A DNA stretch of 64,000 nucleotides from Adiantum capillus-veneris (taxonomy: Eukaryota; Streptophyta; Polypodiopsida; Polypodiales; Pteridaceae), in contig CM043952.1 of the NCBI GenBank assembly GCA_014529385.2, forward strand, positions 157,943,557 through 158,007,556, written 5' to 3'. The position numbers and the translations under genes were made by a program. The notes under the pieces were generated by a model. It worked only from the letters and a program-made list of their open reading frames with translations, was not told the DNA's origin and searched no databases. Below are positions 47,001 through 58,136 of this stretch, one piece after another. Each line of letters opens with the position of its first letter. Position 1 is the stretch's first letter.

Positions 47001-47817
47001 TGTCATAATAATCAATATCTAATTCTCCTAAATGATTTTATTGATCATTTAATATGGGGAAGTGCCATAGGAGAAAAAGCTAGAATACTGGTTAAGCTAG
47101 CAGACCGGCCACAGTAGGGATCCAAAGGAGGGAAAATAGGGATCCAAAGGGGGGGCCATGTGTAACAATGGGCTTAAAAGACCCTAAGGTTCAGCCCATT
47201 AAGACTTCCAAAATGCTAAGGTTCCAAAATTCAAAGGTTGTGTCCAAAGGTCAAACTTTGGGAAAATTGGATGCTCTGTGTGTGTCCCAAAAGTCTTTAG
47301 CAATCCCTACATAGGAGGGGGCGAGCCTTGCTTATAGGGGATGAGAGAGAAATTCACAGACACACACACACACACAAGCTCCCTTTACACAAAGGGAATG
47401 AGGGACACATGTCAGCTCCCTAGCCTAGATGCCCACAAGGTGTACCCAATTCCTATTGGATGGCCTTGGAGGTGGACCAATGAGAATTAGGCTAGAATAA
47501 ATCTAGTTTAATTAATTTAAAAACACTTAATAAAATAACCAATAGGAATTAATCTCTCTAGAAGACTATCGGCGGACAGTCTCCCAAGGGGACCAATGAG
47601 CATTCAGCAGCCCAATGGCTTGCCTGATTCCTATTGTCCAGGAGGCAAAGGGGTCCAATGAGAGTCTAGTTGAATTATTGAATTACTTAAAGCTCTCACA
47701 AAAGGGGAAAGGGGGACACATGTCAGAAGGCTATCACTTATGCTGCTTAATTGTCATTGGCTAAGCCCGAGGAGGTCCAATAGTATGCTAGCATGAGTAA
47801 TTAGCAAGGGGGGTCGA

Positions 47818-47850
<33 letters not shown>

Positions 47851-48592
47851 CTAATTTTTGCAAGGCATTCTTGACGCACACCCACTCACACAATCTCATG
47901 TATGAAGTAAAGAAGACTCTCTCTCCTTCTCAAGCTTTAATGGAAAGCTTACCAGCTACTCCAAGCTTGTGAGAAGGGAGGCCTACACCAACAACTCTTG
48001 GCTTTGTGATGCAAATCCAACCAAGAGCCAAGCTTCAATGCATGCTCATCTCCTCTACCATGCTAATTACTAAGCTAAGCTATGCTAATATGAGTGATTA
48101 TGTGAGGAGATGTACATCTTTCTCGTAAGACTACTCCTTCTTCCTCTCAATCTACTCTCATACCCCGCTAGCTCTCACCATCTTCTAAGGTGTGTGAGGT
48201 CTTGGGTCTAAGACCGGAGAGAATTGATGTTGTGTTTGATAAGTGTTTTGCTTAATGCATGAAGCTTTCATCTTCATTGCACTAGCTAGTCTTGAAGGAA
48301 CACAAAGAATTGTATTGTACAATGTCTCTCTTGATGGGAGAAACCATAATACAAATCCTTTTGGAGGGGGGACCGGCTCCATGTAAATCCGGTCCTCAAC
48401 TGTTGTCAATAGCTTTATTTCTCTCTCTTTTGAAATTATTGTTCATGCTATCTAACTAAGTGTTATGATTTTTGTTGCTCTCTCCACCCAAGCACTCTTG
48501 TAATTCTCATTAGGAATCTATTCTAATGAAATGCCCACTATGTTCATGCTAATTTCCGCTACACACAAGTTTTTAGGCCATTAGATGTTACA
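47001..48592 (+). repeat. Left (5') LTR of Gypsy-2
   Basis: 1592 bp, paired with 58137-59723. It contains (CA)n near 47360 and (GA)n near 47821-47848, both of which differ in length between the two LTRs. Confidence 0.95.
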
Positions 48593-48593
48593 T

Positions 48594-48605
48594 TGGTATC
48601 AGAGC
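48594..48605 (+). other. Primer-binding site of Gypsy-2
   Basis: TGGTATCAGAGC one base after the LTR end. Confidence 0.92.
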
Positions 48606-49007
48606 ACAAGGTTTCTCATTTCTTTCTCAAGAAGGGAGGTCCTCAAGCTAGCTATAAATGGTTGGTATTATTAATTGCATGTGAGTAAGTAGAATAGGGA
48701 TTTTTCAGCCTTGCAGTGCGCCTGCCTTCGTGCAGCTAATGGGGCATCACCGTCGAGAGCTATGGTCTTAATAGTGGAGTCCTACGGGCTTGCCTACGGC
48801 TTAACCACTATTGAGCTATTAGAAGCTTGATAGGAGCCGGTGTTGTTTTGGTGTTGAACGGCCCTCTCTCTATTCCTTGCAATTAATGGTATTCGAGCCA
48901 CGGGTAGAGTAGCTTGAGTGCTTTTTCTAAAGGGGTAAAGATGAGTAGCAACTAGGGCTTGAAGTGCCAAAGTACACCTAAAAAGTTTACACCTAAAAGT
49001 TGTTAGA

Positions 49008-50520
49008 ATGGCTGACAATAGTAAAGAGAGTGAAATTAATGTTGATAACTTTGATTTTGCTAATGAGCAAGCTACTAATGATGCCCCGATGCTTGTTAAC
49101 TATCTTGTTTCTAGGCTTCAACAAGCCATGGGCAATCCATCTCTCCAAAGTGAAGTGCAACGGCAGCTCCGTGCTCATGGGATTCTCCAAGCTCACCACC
49201 ATGACGAGAGAACACCTAGGAAGTCTCCTTGTGAGACTTCCAAGAGAGGTCTCTCTCCGATTCGGGAAGAAGAAGAGAATCCATACGAAGGGCTCAAGAA
49301 TTTACTTCTTGATGATGCATCTCCTTCTCAAAGGAGAACTCAAGAGCCTCCACTGAAGGAACAAGAAAGAAGTGAGTCTCCCGCCACCTCAACGGAGATG
49401 GCTCCACAAAGATGGTGGGTTAAACACTCTCCATCACCTCCAAAATGGAGAAGACCATCGCACCCTTCTCCACACCATAATTCAAAGAGGGATGACAAAA
49501 GGCAATAGAAGAAAAAGGCGAGAAAGAGGACACCCTCTTCTCCATCTTCTTCATCCTCTTCCTCTTATGAAAGTGATGGTGAAGACGATGAAGATCAAGA
49601 CAAGAAAAAGGCGAGAAAGAGGTCACCCTCTTCTCCACCTTCCTCAAATTCTTCACCTTCTGAAGTAATTGATGGTGCAACCTTTGAACCATCAAAAAGA
49701 AGAGGCCATAGGAAATCCTATGCCGCATGGAAGAGGTCGTCCAAGCTGAAGAAGTTCAAAGAGGGAGGGAAGAGCATCTCTTTCCTTACCTATGATGGTA
49801 CTTTTGGTGCTACGGACAAAGTCTTGGCCTTTATCCAACAATTTGATGTGGCGTTCGGAGATGAGGGCTTCACAGAGTCCTCTAAGCTACGACATGTAGC
49901 TATGCACTTTCAAAAGTCCGCCAGGCAATGGTGGTCTAGCCTACGAGCCAACGGTGAAGCTCCACGAACCTGGAAAGCTTTAAGAGCTTCCATTATGAAG
50001 CAATTTTTGGCCACTGATGCCAAAGACAAAGTACTCACCGAATGGTGAAGCTTAAAGCTCTCTCCCTATGAATCCATCCACAAATATGTAGACAAGTTTT
50101 GGGACCTACAACTCAAAGCCACTGTCTTCAAAAAGTTGGATTTTGGAGAGCAAAAGCAAGAATTTTGTGCGGGCTTAACAGAAGAAATGGCGGAATATGT
50201 CAACTCCCAAAGGCCACGTACCATATCGGCGGTAATACACCATACTATGGTGGCCTCTCGAATCAATTTCCAAACGGGGGCTAAAAGAAATAATAAGCGC
50301 ACGGAAAAAAAGGGTTCCAATGAGCCTAAGGGGAAGGACAATGTCCAAAAGTCTTCTAAGGGAACCTCCAACAAAGCTAAAGAGAAGGAAGTTTACAAAG
50401 GTAAAAACAAACTCTCTCTTGAAGAGCTTGAGCGTTATCGCAAGGATAATCCGTGTTTCAAGTGCAGCGAACAAGGGCATGCGTACCGTGCTCGTCCCCA
50501 AAATAACACCCGTCATGATC
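49008..50520 (+). mobile_element. Gypsy-2 gag region
   Basis: It starts MADNSKESEINVDNFDF. A Ser/Pro/Lys-rich low-complexity stretch follows, then the gag core (FIQQFDVAFGDEGF, HFQKSARQWWSSLRANGEAP) and a degenerate zinc knuckle (CFKCSEQGHAYRARP). Confidence 0.88.
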
Positions 50521-50569
50521 CTCCTAGAGCTACCTTGGTTGAAATCCAAGAGGAGGAGACTCACCAAAC

Positions 50570-50900
50570 TCACCACAAAGGATCTCCTCTATGCCATGCT
50601 TGGGGAAAGATAAGAGAACATGATGCTTTTATTCTCTGTGACCCTGGTTCTACTCACAATTTTATATCTATAGAGTTGGCCACCAAGCTAGGCATACAAG
50701 CCTACGAGATGGGAGATGTTCTACCCGCAGATAGTGCTTTCAAGGGGCAAGAAGCTTCAGCCACTCCCTTAATCGGGAAATTGAGGCTCCATGTCCAAAG
50801 CTATGTGGACAAAGAGGACTTCTTTATCTCTCCTCTCAAGCATGAGGATGTAATCCTAGGGGCACCATGGTTTGATCGCCTGGCTTGCCAATGTTAAATT
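50570..50900 (+). mobile_element. Gypsy-2 protease region
   Basis: FILCDPGSTHNFIS is the aspartic-protease active site in the D-P-G form. LKHEDVILGAPWFDRL is the usual downstream signature. A partial repeat of this segment follows. Confidence 0.85.
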
Positions 50901-51429
50901 CCCTGAAATGAGAATCTCCTTTAAGTTCAGGGAAAATTGAGGCTCCATGTCCAAAGCTATGTGGACAAAGAGGACTTCTTTATCTCTCCTCTCAAGCATG
51001 AGGATGTAATCCTAGGGGCAGCATGGTTTGATCGCCTGGCTGCCAATGTTAAATTCCCTGAAAGGAATCTCCTTTAAGTTCAGGGAAAAAGACATGTATA
51101 TAGATGCTAAGGAAATGGGTAACACTATCCCCATTGTACATACACCAGCTTTCAACAAGTCAATAAAGAGCTCTATTTCCGTGTACATGATTTTTGTTAA
51201 AGATTCTCAAAATGAACCTAATGCTTTAGCAAAAGAAAATCAAAGCAACCAAAAGGAATTAGAGTTATCCAATTTTCTCAAGGGGTTTCAAGATGTTTTT
51301 ATTGACGACATCCCTTGTGAGCTACCTCCTAAACGAGGTAATGATGACCATGCAATTGAACTTCTTCCAGGAAGTTCACCGCCTAAAAAACCTCCTTATA
51401 GAGTTTCTCAAGCTTAACAAGAGGAGATT

Positions 51430-52620
51430 ATGCGGCAAGAGCATGAGTTAGTTGAGAAGGGCATGGTTAGGCCTAGCTCATCTCCATTTTGCTCATGTGT
51501 GCTATTAGTGCAAAAGAAAGACGGCACATATCGCATGTGTGTCGACTATAGAGCACTCAATAGGATCACTATAAAGAATAGGTTTCCCGTTCCACGGGTA
51601 GAAGACCTATTTGGATAAGCTATAAGGATCAACCTACTTCAGTAGGATTGACCTAAAAAGTGGCTATCATCAAATAAGGATAGTTGATCAAGACATTGTA
51701 AAGACCGCATTTCGCACCACGTTTGGTCTTTACAAATACATTGTCATGCCTTTTGGCTTGACCAATGCACCAACTACATTCAACCGCTTGATAGAGAAGT
51801 TGTTCAGGCCTCATCGAACCTTCACTGGAGTGTTCTTTGATGATATTATCATCTACTCTAATTCATTAGACGAACACAAGCAACACCTCCAGGTAATATT
51901 TCAAGTTTTAAGAGAGAATAAACTTTATGTTAATCAAAAGAAAAGTGAATTTTTCTTGCAAGAGATTCAGTATTTAGGTCACATTATCTCTCAAGATGGC
52001 ATCCAAATGGATCCATCAAAGTTAGAGGTAATAAAAGGATGGCCTAAACCAAAGAATCTTCATGAACTAAGAAGCTTTATAGGTATGTGTACATACTATA
52101 GACGCTTCATAGGAAAGTTCTCACAAATTACGGGACCATTACATGACCTAACAAAGAAAAGCCTTAGGTATGCATGGTCTGCTAAGGATAACAATGCTTT
52201 TGAAAAGCTTAAAGAAAAGCTTATCTCTCAACCTATGCTTACATTACCGGATCTCCATTTGAGGTCCAATGTGATGCTTGTGGTGATTGCCTTGGAGCTG
52301 TTTTGCTTCAAGAAGGGCACGCCATAGGCTATGAAAGTCGAAAGCTCGACCCTATTGAGCAAGCTCTAGGCATATATGAAAAGGAACTCCTTGCAGTTCT
52401 ACATGCCTTAGACGCATGGAAGCACTATTTATTGGGGACTCCTTTCATTCTGCGAGCGAACGGATCACCAAAGTCTTAAGTACTTCATGACGCAGACCAA
52501 GCTCTCCGAACAAACAAATGAGGTGGAAAAATTTCCTTTCACAATTTCATTTTCATATTGCTCACATTGCTGGCAAGCATAATCAAGTAGCAGATGCACT
52601 CTCAAGACGGCCGAGGGTAA
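51430..52620 (+). mobile_element. Gypsy-2 RT and RNase H region
   Basis: [43 protein letters not shown] (catalytic box), IQYLGHIISQDGI and FIGMCTYYRRFIGKF, followed by RNase H and the connection (IAHIAGKHNQVADALSRRP). This is standard Ty3/Gypsy. Confidence 0.93.
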
Positions 52621-52699
52621 ATGCGGTTTCCATAGCAACTCACAATGATCTATCTTCAATGATAGATGAGTATGCTATTGATCCCAATTTTAGAGATGT

Positions 52700-52986
52700 G
52701 ATTTCAGCCCTTGCATTAGGGAAGAAAGAAGAACCATTTACTTTACAAGATGGTTATCTTCTCTATGGCAATAGACTATGCGTTACTAACTCACTACGTG
52801 AGAAAGTAATGTATGAATCTCATGCTCCTCCTTATGCAGGGCATAGAGGGATTCAGTCTACCCTAAAGGGAATTGAAACATATTTCTATTGTCCTACCAT
52901 GAAAGTGAACATACAAGAGTATGTTTCTAAATGTGTGGTATGCCAAAAGACAAAATTTGATAGAGGGAAGCAACCTGGATTTCTTC
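52700..52986 (+). mobile_element. Gypsy-2 integrase, part before the nested element
   Basis: The zinc-binding part, YAGHRGIQSTLKGIETYFYC then CVVCQKTKFDRGKQPG. The nested Copia derivative begins at 52987. Its target duplication TCTTC lies at 52982-52986. Confidence 0.88.
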
Positions 52987-53177
52987 TGTTGGGGTATAGG
53001 CGTCTGTGCCTTGCCCGGCCGCCCAGAGTCTGGGCGCCCACTGACTTGTATACCTTGTACATAGCATAAGTGTATAGGGGACTCCTCACTCTTTTGAGTC
53101 TCCCCACCCATATCTGTGTGTCGTGTGTCTCCTTCTCTCTCTCACTCTCCGTCTGTGGTGCTCCCCGATCTCCTTCA
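52987..53177 (+). repeat. Left LTR of the nested element
   Basis: 191 bp, nearly identical to 56449-56638. Confidence 0.95.
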
Positions 53178-53179
53178 AT

Positions 53180-53191
53180 TGGTATCAGAGC
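53180..53191 (+). other. Primer-binding site of the nested element
   Basis: TGGTATCAGAGC two bases after the left LTR. Confidence 0.92.
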
Positions 53192-54527
53192 GTAGGTGCG
53201 GAGGGAGCACATGTGTGCACAGTCACGACGACAGCGGAGAGCCAGTTTCATTCCCAAAATCGCGTCCGCGCGCGCACTCACTTTCAAGAGTGCAAACAGG
53301 GTTTCGACTTCGGCATCGGCAAATTCAGCTTTCCGAAAGCGTTTCCACCAGGCGTCCTTTCGAAGCCATTCGAGCCATCAAAAACTTCATTCGAGCTACG
53401 GTTGAGGAGCTGCATTTTTCAGCCCTCTTTTGGCAGTTTATGTTGCGTTTTTGGATCGAAACGGAGGTTTTTTCGCATAGCTTTCACACCCGGACTCGGA
53501 TACATGTGATCCAAGAGTCTACCTTGGGGTTTTGGCACGCTCCGGATGCGCTCGTCATATCATAATTTTAAAATTTTAAACGCTGAATTTTCTGCAGCAG
53601 CAGCAATTGTTTATTGTGTGTCGAGGATTCCACACATGGTTTTTGCTCTGAAATGTGAGTGATATTTGCTGCAAGTTTCCTCACAGGTGGGAGGATACGA
53701 TGTATGCCTTATGTGGTTTGATGCTCAAGGAGACTAATGTGATTGCATTTTGAGCTCGGCAATGTATGCCTCGAGCATGTTTTTTGGCAGTCATAGGTAG
53801 AGCAGATATTTGTGTACTAGATTTGCAGGTGTTTGCAATGATGTATGCAAAGTGTGGAGATTGGTGCATGCATTTGGAGTGCGGTTTGATGCGCTTTGGT
53901 TGCTCATGGTTTTGAGCGTGCAGGCAGTTTGGTTACTGGTTTTGTGGCCGTTTTACTGACGAAACTCTGGCGAAATTTTCCCTAGGTTTTATGCGTATCA
54001 TTTATGCGATCTAGGTAGAGATTGCGGGTTGTACTCAGCATTTGCGTGCGGTGTTCTCTGCAGGTGGGAGATTTGTGCATGTGTATGCATCGATACCGCA
54101 CAGTGTGGTCTTGGTGATTAGCTCACGGGTTTGACAGGCGTACAGTTATCTTGGCACACTCACAGGAGTGAGTATTGTGATGTATGCTTGTGTGGCTACG
54201 AGCTAGATAGCCGGATTCGAGCACTTATGGCTTAAGGTTTTTCAGCAGGTTTCAGCTACAGGTTTACAAGTTTACAGGTAGGTTTGAGGGCTTATTTGGG
54301 CGCTGAATTTTCAGCCATTGTTTCCTCTTTGCAGGTGTCCATGTATGGCTCAGTTGTAGGCTGATTTGGGACACATTTGTGACTTGTTTATGCAGCTGTT
54401 TAAGAGCTGAATTTTGGGGTTGATTTGCAGCCATATTTGCAGACTTTTGTTGATGCGATTCGAGCCAGTTTAGGGCTGATTTGGTTGCCATTTGCTACTC
54501 ATTGTTGGTTGCTCTTTTGTGAGCATT
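53192..54527 (+). other. Long leader of the nested element
   Basis: About 1.3 kb between primer site and gag with no recognisable domain. It is rich in 'gcag' and 'tttgcag' words. It may hold packaging signals, which is inference. Short open stretches at 53116-53565 look like chance. Confidence 0.5.
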
Positions 54528-56369
54528 ATGGCTGATTTTTCATTTGACTTCCAGCGTTATGGTCTGACACAGTTTGATGGTGTAGATTTTGTTGCTTGGA
54601 AGGAACATATGCTTGTTGCATTGGCGGATTTGGGGCAGGATAAACCCTTGCGTGGTTTATCAGCGAAGCCCAATTCTATGCGTGATGATGATTGGCAGGA
54701 TCTTGATGACTAACCTTTGCATCTGGTTGAGTCTGTTTACTGGCAGGTCTCGAGGGAGACTACAACGCATGCTTTATGGCAGAGTTTACATGCTATGTCC
54801 GCGACATCCATGTCTACAGGGAAGTCTAGTCCCACTTCTATGTCCATGGGAGAGATTGGTCCCACACGCAAGTCTCGACGGCATAGAGACTTGACATGTT
54901 GGCATTGTGGACATAGAGGGCACATTAGGCATCAATGTTTCAGGTGTTTGAGACAACGGAGGCGACAGATGCGTGATGCAGATTTGGGCACGACAGATGC
55001 TAGTGAGATCAGTACAGTGGTTACTGAGTATGCTTGTGACGGCGATGTCACATTTACATCTAGCTTGTCTTCAGACAATCTTATGTCTACGGAGTGCATA
55101 TCGGATTGCACATTGTCTTCACATTGGTTACTAGATTCAGATGCTACTTTCCATGTCACGTCGCATCGTGAGTGGTTTAGCACGTTTTCTAGTGGGAGAC
55201 TTGGTTGTGTGCACATGGCTGATGGTGCTGTGTATGACATTGAGGGTGCAGGAGACATATGTTTGTCCTTGCCCAGTGGTATGAGATTTACCCTGCATCA
55301 TGTGCGTTATGTGCCAGATCTGAGACGGGATTTGATCTCAGTCAGACAGTTACGGGATAGTGGATGTCGGGTATCGCTGCTTGAGCGATCTTTTGTGATG
55401 CATTTGGGTTCGCTAGTGATTGCGAGAGGTGCCAGGAGTGGTACAAGTTACCCATTGCATGTGGATCACGGGAGAGACGGTGTTGTCTCTGTGATTATGC
55501 AGCCAGGTAGAGAGCGAGAGAGCAGGCGAGTCTCTTTTGCTCATGGGTTGCACGGTGCTTTGCATGGAGTGCAGAGTAGTGAGCTCGTTGTGCACACAGT
55601 TGGGGCACGACTTGAGCAGTCACAGAGATTGGTGAGGACAGAGTCAGACATGCATGCTTTGCTAGTGACTGAGCAAAGCAGAGAGTCAGTTGTGCGAGAT
55701 ACTTCTATGCAGGATAGACAAGTAGAGCGGTCTTGCTCTAGTGAGTCACGACTGGAGGACGTTGTGCAAGAGTTTATGCATACGGAGTTAGAGCATGAGA
55801 GCTCTAGTGAGTCACAGCAGATTGAGTGGTCATGTTTGCAGTGGATGATTGCAGAGGAGACTGAGATGTCAGCGATTATGCAGTCATTCCTTTCTATGCT
55901 CGACAGTGAGCATGGGGATATATTTGTGCAGGATATGTCTTCCAGCAGACATCTAGAGCAGCTGGTTTGCTCTGAGGTTGCACGACAGGTTGATGCGTCT
56001 TTTGTGGACAGTCAGGAGATGCATGTGGCTGACACGCCTTGTCAGTCAGAGATGCCTATTTCCACGGATATATATGTTGATGCATGCTCCGTAGAGCTAG
56101 CAGGGCCCGCTAGCATTGCATCGGCATTCGGTGGTCTCATGTATGAGATGTTGATCTTGAGACCGGATATCGCAGCTGCTGTGGGAGCATTTGCAGTTGG
56201 GGTTGTCAGTCGTTTGTTGACTGATGATGGCATAGTGCACGAGGGAGATATGCAGGTATTGCGTACATACTTGCAATACGTGTGCGGTACGTCTGGTGGT
56301 GTATGGACTTACACGGGAGCAGGACAACCGGATGCACACGATCACAGCCAGCCATTGGGCATTGGTTGA
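54528..56369 (+). mobile_element. Nested element coding region: gag, knuckle, protease, novel segment, RNase H-side fragment
   Basis: It begins MADFSFDFQRYGLTQFDG, a Copia gag start (FVAWKEHMLVAL). Then come a zinc knuckle CWHCGHRGHIRHQC (about 54.9 kb) and a Copia-type protease (HWLLDSDATFHVTSHREWF, then LHHVRYVPDLRRDLISVRQL). A segment of about 190 residues (about 55.54-56.11 kb) rich in Ser, Glu, Gln and Met matches nothing I know. The end reads GGLMYEMLILRPDIAAAVGA and VLRTYLQYVCGTSGGVWTY, the stretch that normally leads into Copia RNase H. Integrase, RT and the catalytic RNase H core are absent. It resembles TR-GAG-type elements that supply only structural protein, but the central segment is unexplained. 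Confidence 0.82.
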
Positions 56370-56448
56370 GAGCGGTTTTCTCTCGCCTTTTGTAGTCTTT
56401 AGACTAGGTTCTCTTGCTTAAAGGCACGGTCGCCTTTAAGTGGGAGGT

Positions 56449-56638
56449 TGTTGGGGTATAGGCGTCTGTGCCTTGCCCGGCCGCCCAGAGTCTGGGCGCC
56501 CACTGACTTGTATACCTTATACATAGCATAAGTGTATAGGGGGCTGCTCACTCTTTGAGTCTCCCCACCCATATCTGTGTGTCGTGTGTCTCCTTCTCTC
56601 TCTCACTCTCCGTCTGTGGTGCTCCCCGATCCCCTTCA
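56449..56638 (+). repeat. Right LTR of the nested element
   Basis: 190 bp, followed by TCTTC (56639-56643). The chromovirus integrase resumes immediately after. Confidence 0.95.
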
Positions 56639-56643
56639 TCTTC

Positions 56644-57500
56644 AACCCTTGCCAATCCCTAATTTACCATGGGAGAGCATATCCATGGATTTTATCTTTG
56701 GATTGCCTAAGTCTATCCATGGGAATATGGAAATATGGACGATAGTAGACAGGTTTAGTAAACAAGCTCATTTTATACCTGTCAAAAAGACTATCAAAGC
56801 CCATCAAATGGCAACCCTCTTCATTTCACAAATTTTCAAGTACCATGGCTTGCCAATGTCCATAGTATCGGATAGAGATCCTAGAATGACCAGTAATTTC
56901 TAGAAGGGTCTCTTTGAGAATTTAGGGACAAAGCTAAACTTCTATTCAGCCTATCATCCACAAACGGATGGCCAAAGTGAAATAGCTAACCTAACAATCC
57001 TCGATCTACTAAAAGCCTATGTAACGGAAGTAGATCAAAGATCCCAAGGGGAGAAGTACTTATCCTTAGTGGAGTATGCTTACAATAACATTGTACATAC
57101 TTCCACAGGAAAAGCACCTTTCGAGGTAATTGAGGGAAGATCAAAAAGTCCTTTGCTACTTAAGGTACATGGGAAGATCTTCTCTCTGCAGATGAGTATA
57201 GCCGAGACCTACAAGAATCTTTTCAAAAGATTAAGGATGCTATCTCTATCTCACAACAAAGGCAAAAGGCTACTGCTGACAAGCACAGAAGTGCCCAAAC
57301 CTTTAAAGAAAATGATTGGATCTTATTAAAATTTCCCAAGGCTCGATTAAGGCACATGACGGGCAAGAATCCTACGCGACACCAAAAGTACTATGCTAAA
57401 CTAGAAAAAAGGTACTATGGTCCCTTCCAGATTCTTAGGCCAATCAATGAGATGGCCTATCAACTCAAGTTGCCCAATCATTGGCTCATACACAATGCTT
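56644..57500 (+). mobile_element. Gypsy-2 integrase, part after the nested element
   Basis: Catalytic core landmarks: PWESISMDFIFGLPKS, IVDRFSKQAHFIP, IVSDRDPRM, a YHPQTDGQSE stretch and VEYAYNNIVHTSTGKAPFEV, then the YGPFQILRPINEMAYQLKLP tail. Confidence 0.9.
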
Positions 57501-57589
57501 TCCATGTGAACCTATTAAAGCCTTACAAAGGAGAGCCACCTCAAGAACCAACTACTGAAGACCCACCGGAGATCGAGGACCAAGAAGAG

Positions 57590-57769
57590 GTGTTGCATCC
57601 CGAGTCCATTCTCCGACATGAAGACAAGGTACTAAGAGGCGGTAAGACTATCCGACGATATCTTATTAAGTTTAAGAATTATCCTTTTGAAGATGCTAGA
57701 GGGATGCAAGGCATACAATTAAAGGATAACGTAAACCTTGTCAATGCTTACAATGCTTTCCAAGAGTAA
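57590..57769 (+). mobile_element. Gypsy-2 chromodomain-like C-terminus
   Basis: HPESILRHEDKVLRGGKTIR then YLIKFKNYPFEDARGMQGI, similar to the chromodomain at the end of plant chromovirus integrases (the usual W-E pair is altered). It is thought to steer integration to certain chromatin. Confidence 0.75.
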
Positions 57770-58136
57770 GCAAATGTACAAAATGTTAAAAATGAACAAA
57801 CTTTTTGTCTTATAAGACTCTCTTTTTCTTTATTGTGCACAAACATGAAGTAGTATGCATGCTTAGATCAAGTTTGCGGAGACGACATCTCCCAAACACC
57901 AAGTAGAGCTTGTCACTCTACTATGGAAGATTGATAGGACTAATGTGCAGACATGCTTGCGGCAGCCTCAGGCTCTCAAGCGCCAAATGGACTAGTCATC
58001 CATTGTGGAATGATGTCGTAGGGTAACATAGGGATCCTCTATCCGCTAATAAAAGGACTAATGAAGATGCTTTATCTTCTCTACCTCATACTCAAGGAAG
58101 ACTATGATTTCAAGAGAGAGAGATAATGTCATAATA
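57770..58136 (+). other. Untranslated stretch and polypurine tract of Gypsy-2
   Basis: No coding sequence. A purine tract 'caagagagagagataa' ends right before the LTR. Confidence 0.7.

Larger units (their letters stand above)
52987..56638 (+). mobile_element. Nested Copia derivative with fused gag-protease-RNase H coding region
   Basis: 3.65 kb, inserted in the chromovirus integrase. LTRs of 191 and 190 bp (TGTTGGGG...CCTTCA) are flanked by TCTTC on both sides, with a Met-tRNA primer site after the left LTR and a purine-rich tract before the right LTR. The LTRs differ at about 4 of 190 positions plus one indel, so it is the youngest element here. Its base composition is visibly richer in G and C than the host DNA. 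It lacks integrase and RT and so is non-autonomous. The coding region is nearly open, with about one or two breaks. Confidence 0.92.

Noticed and set aside
53116-53565. 149-codon open stretch in the nested element's leader as a protein
   Set aside because: It begins inside the LTR, upstream of the primer site, and matches no domain; chance in GC-richer DNA is more likely.
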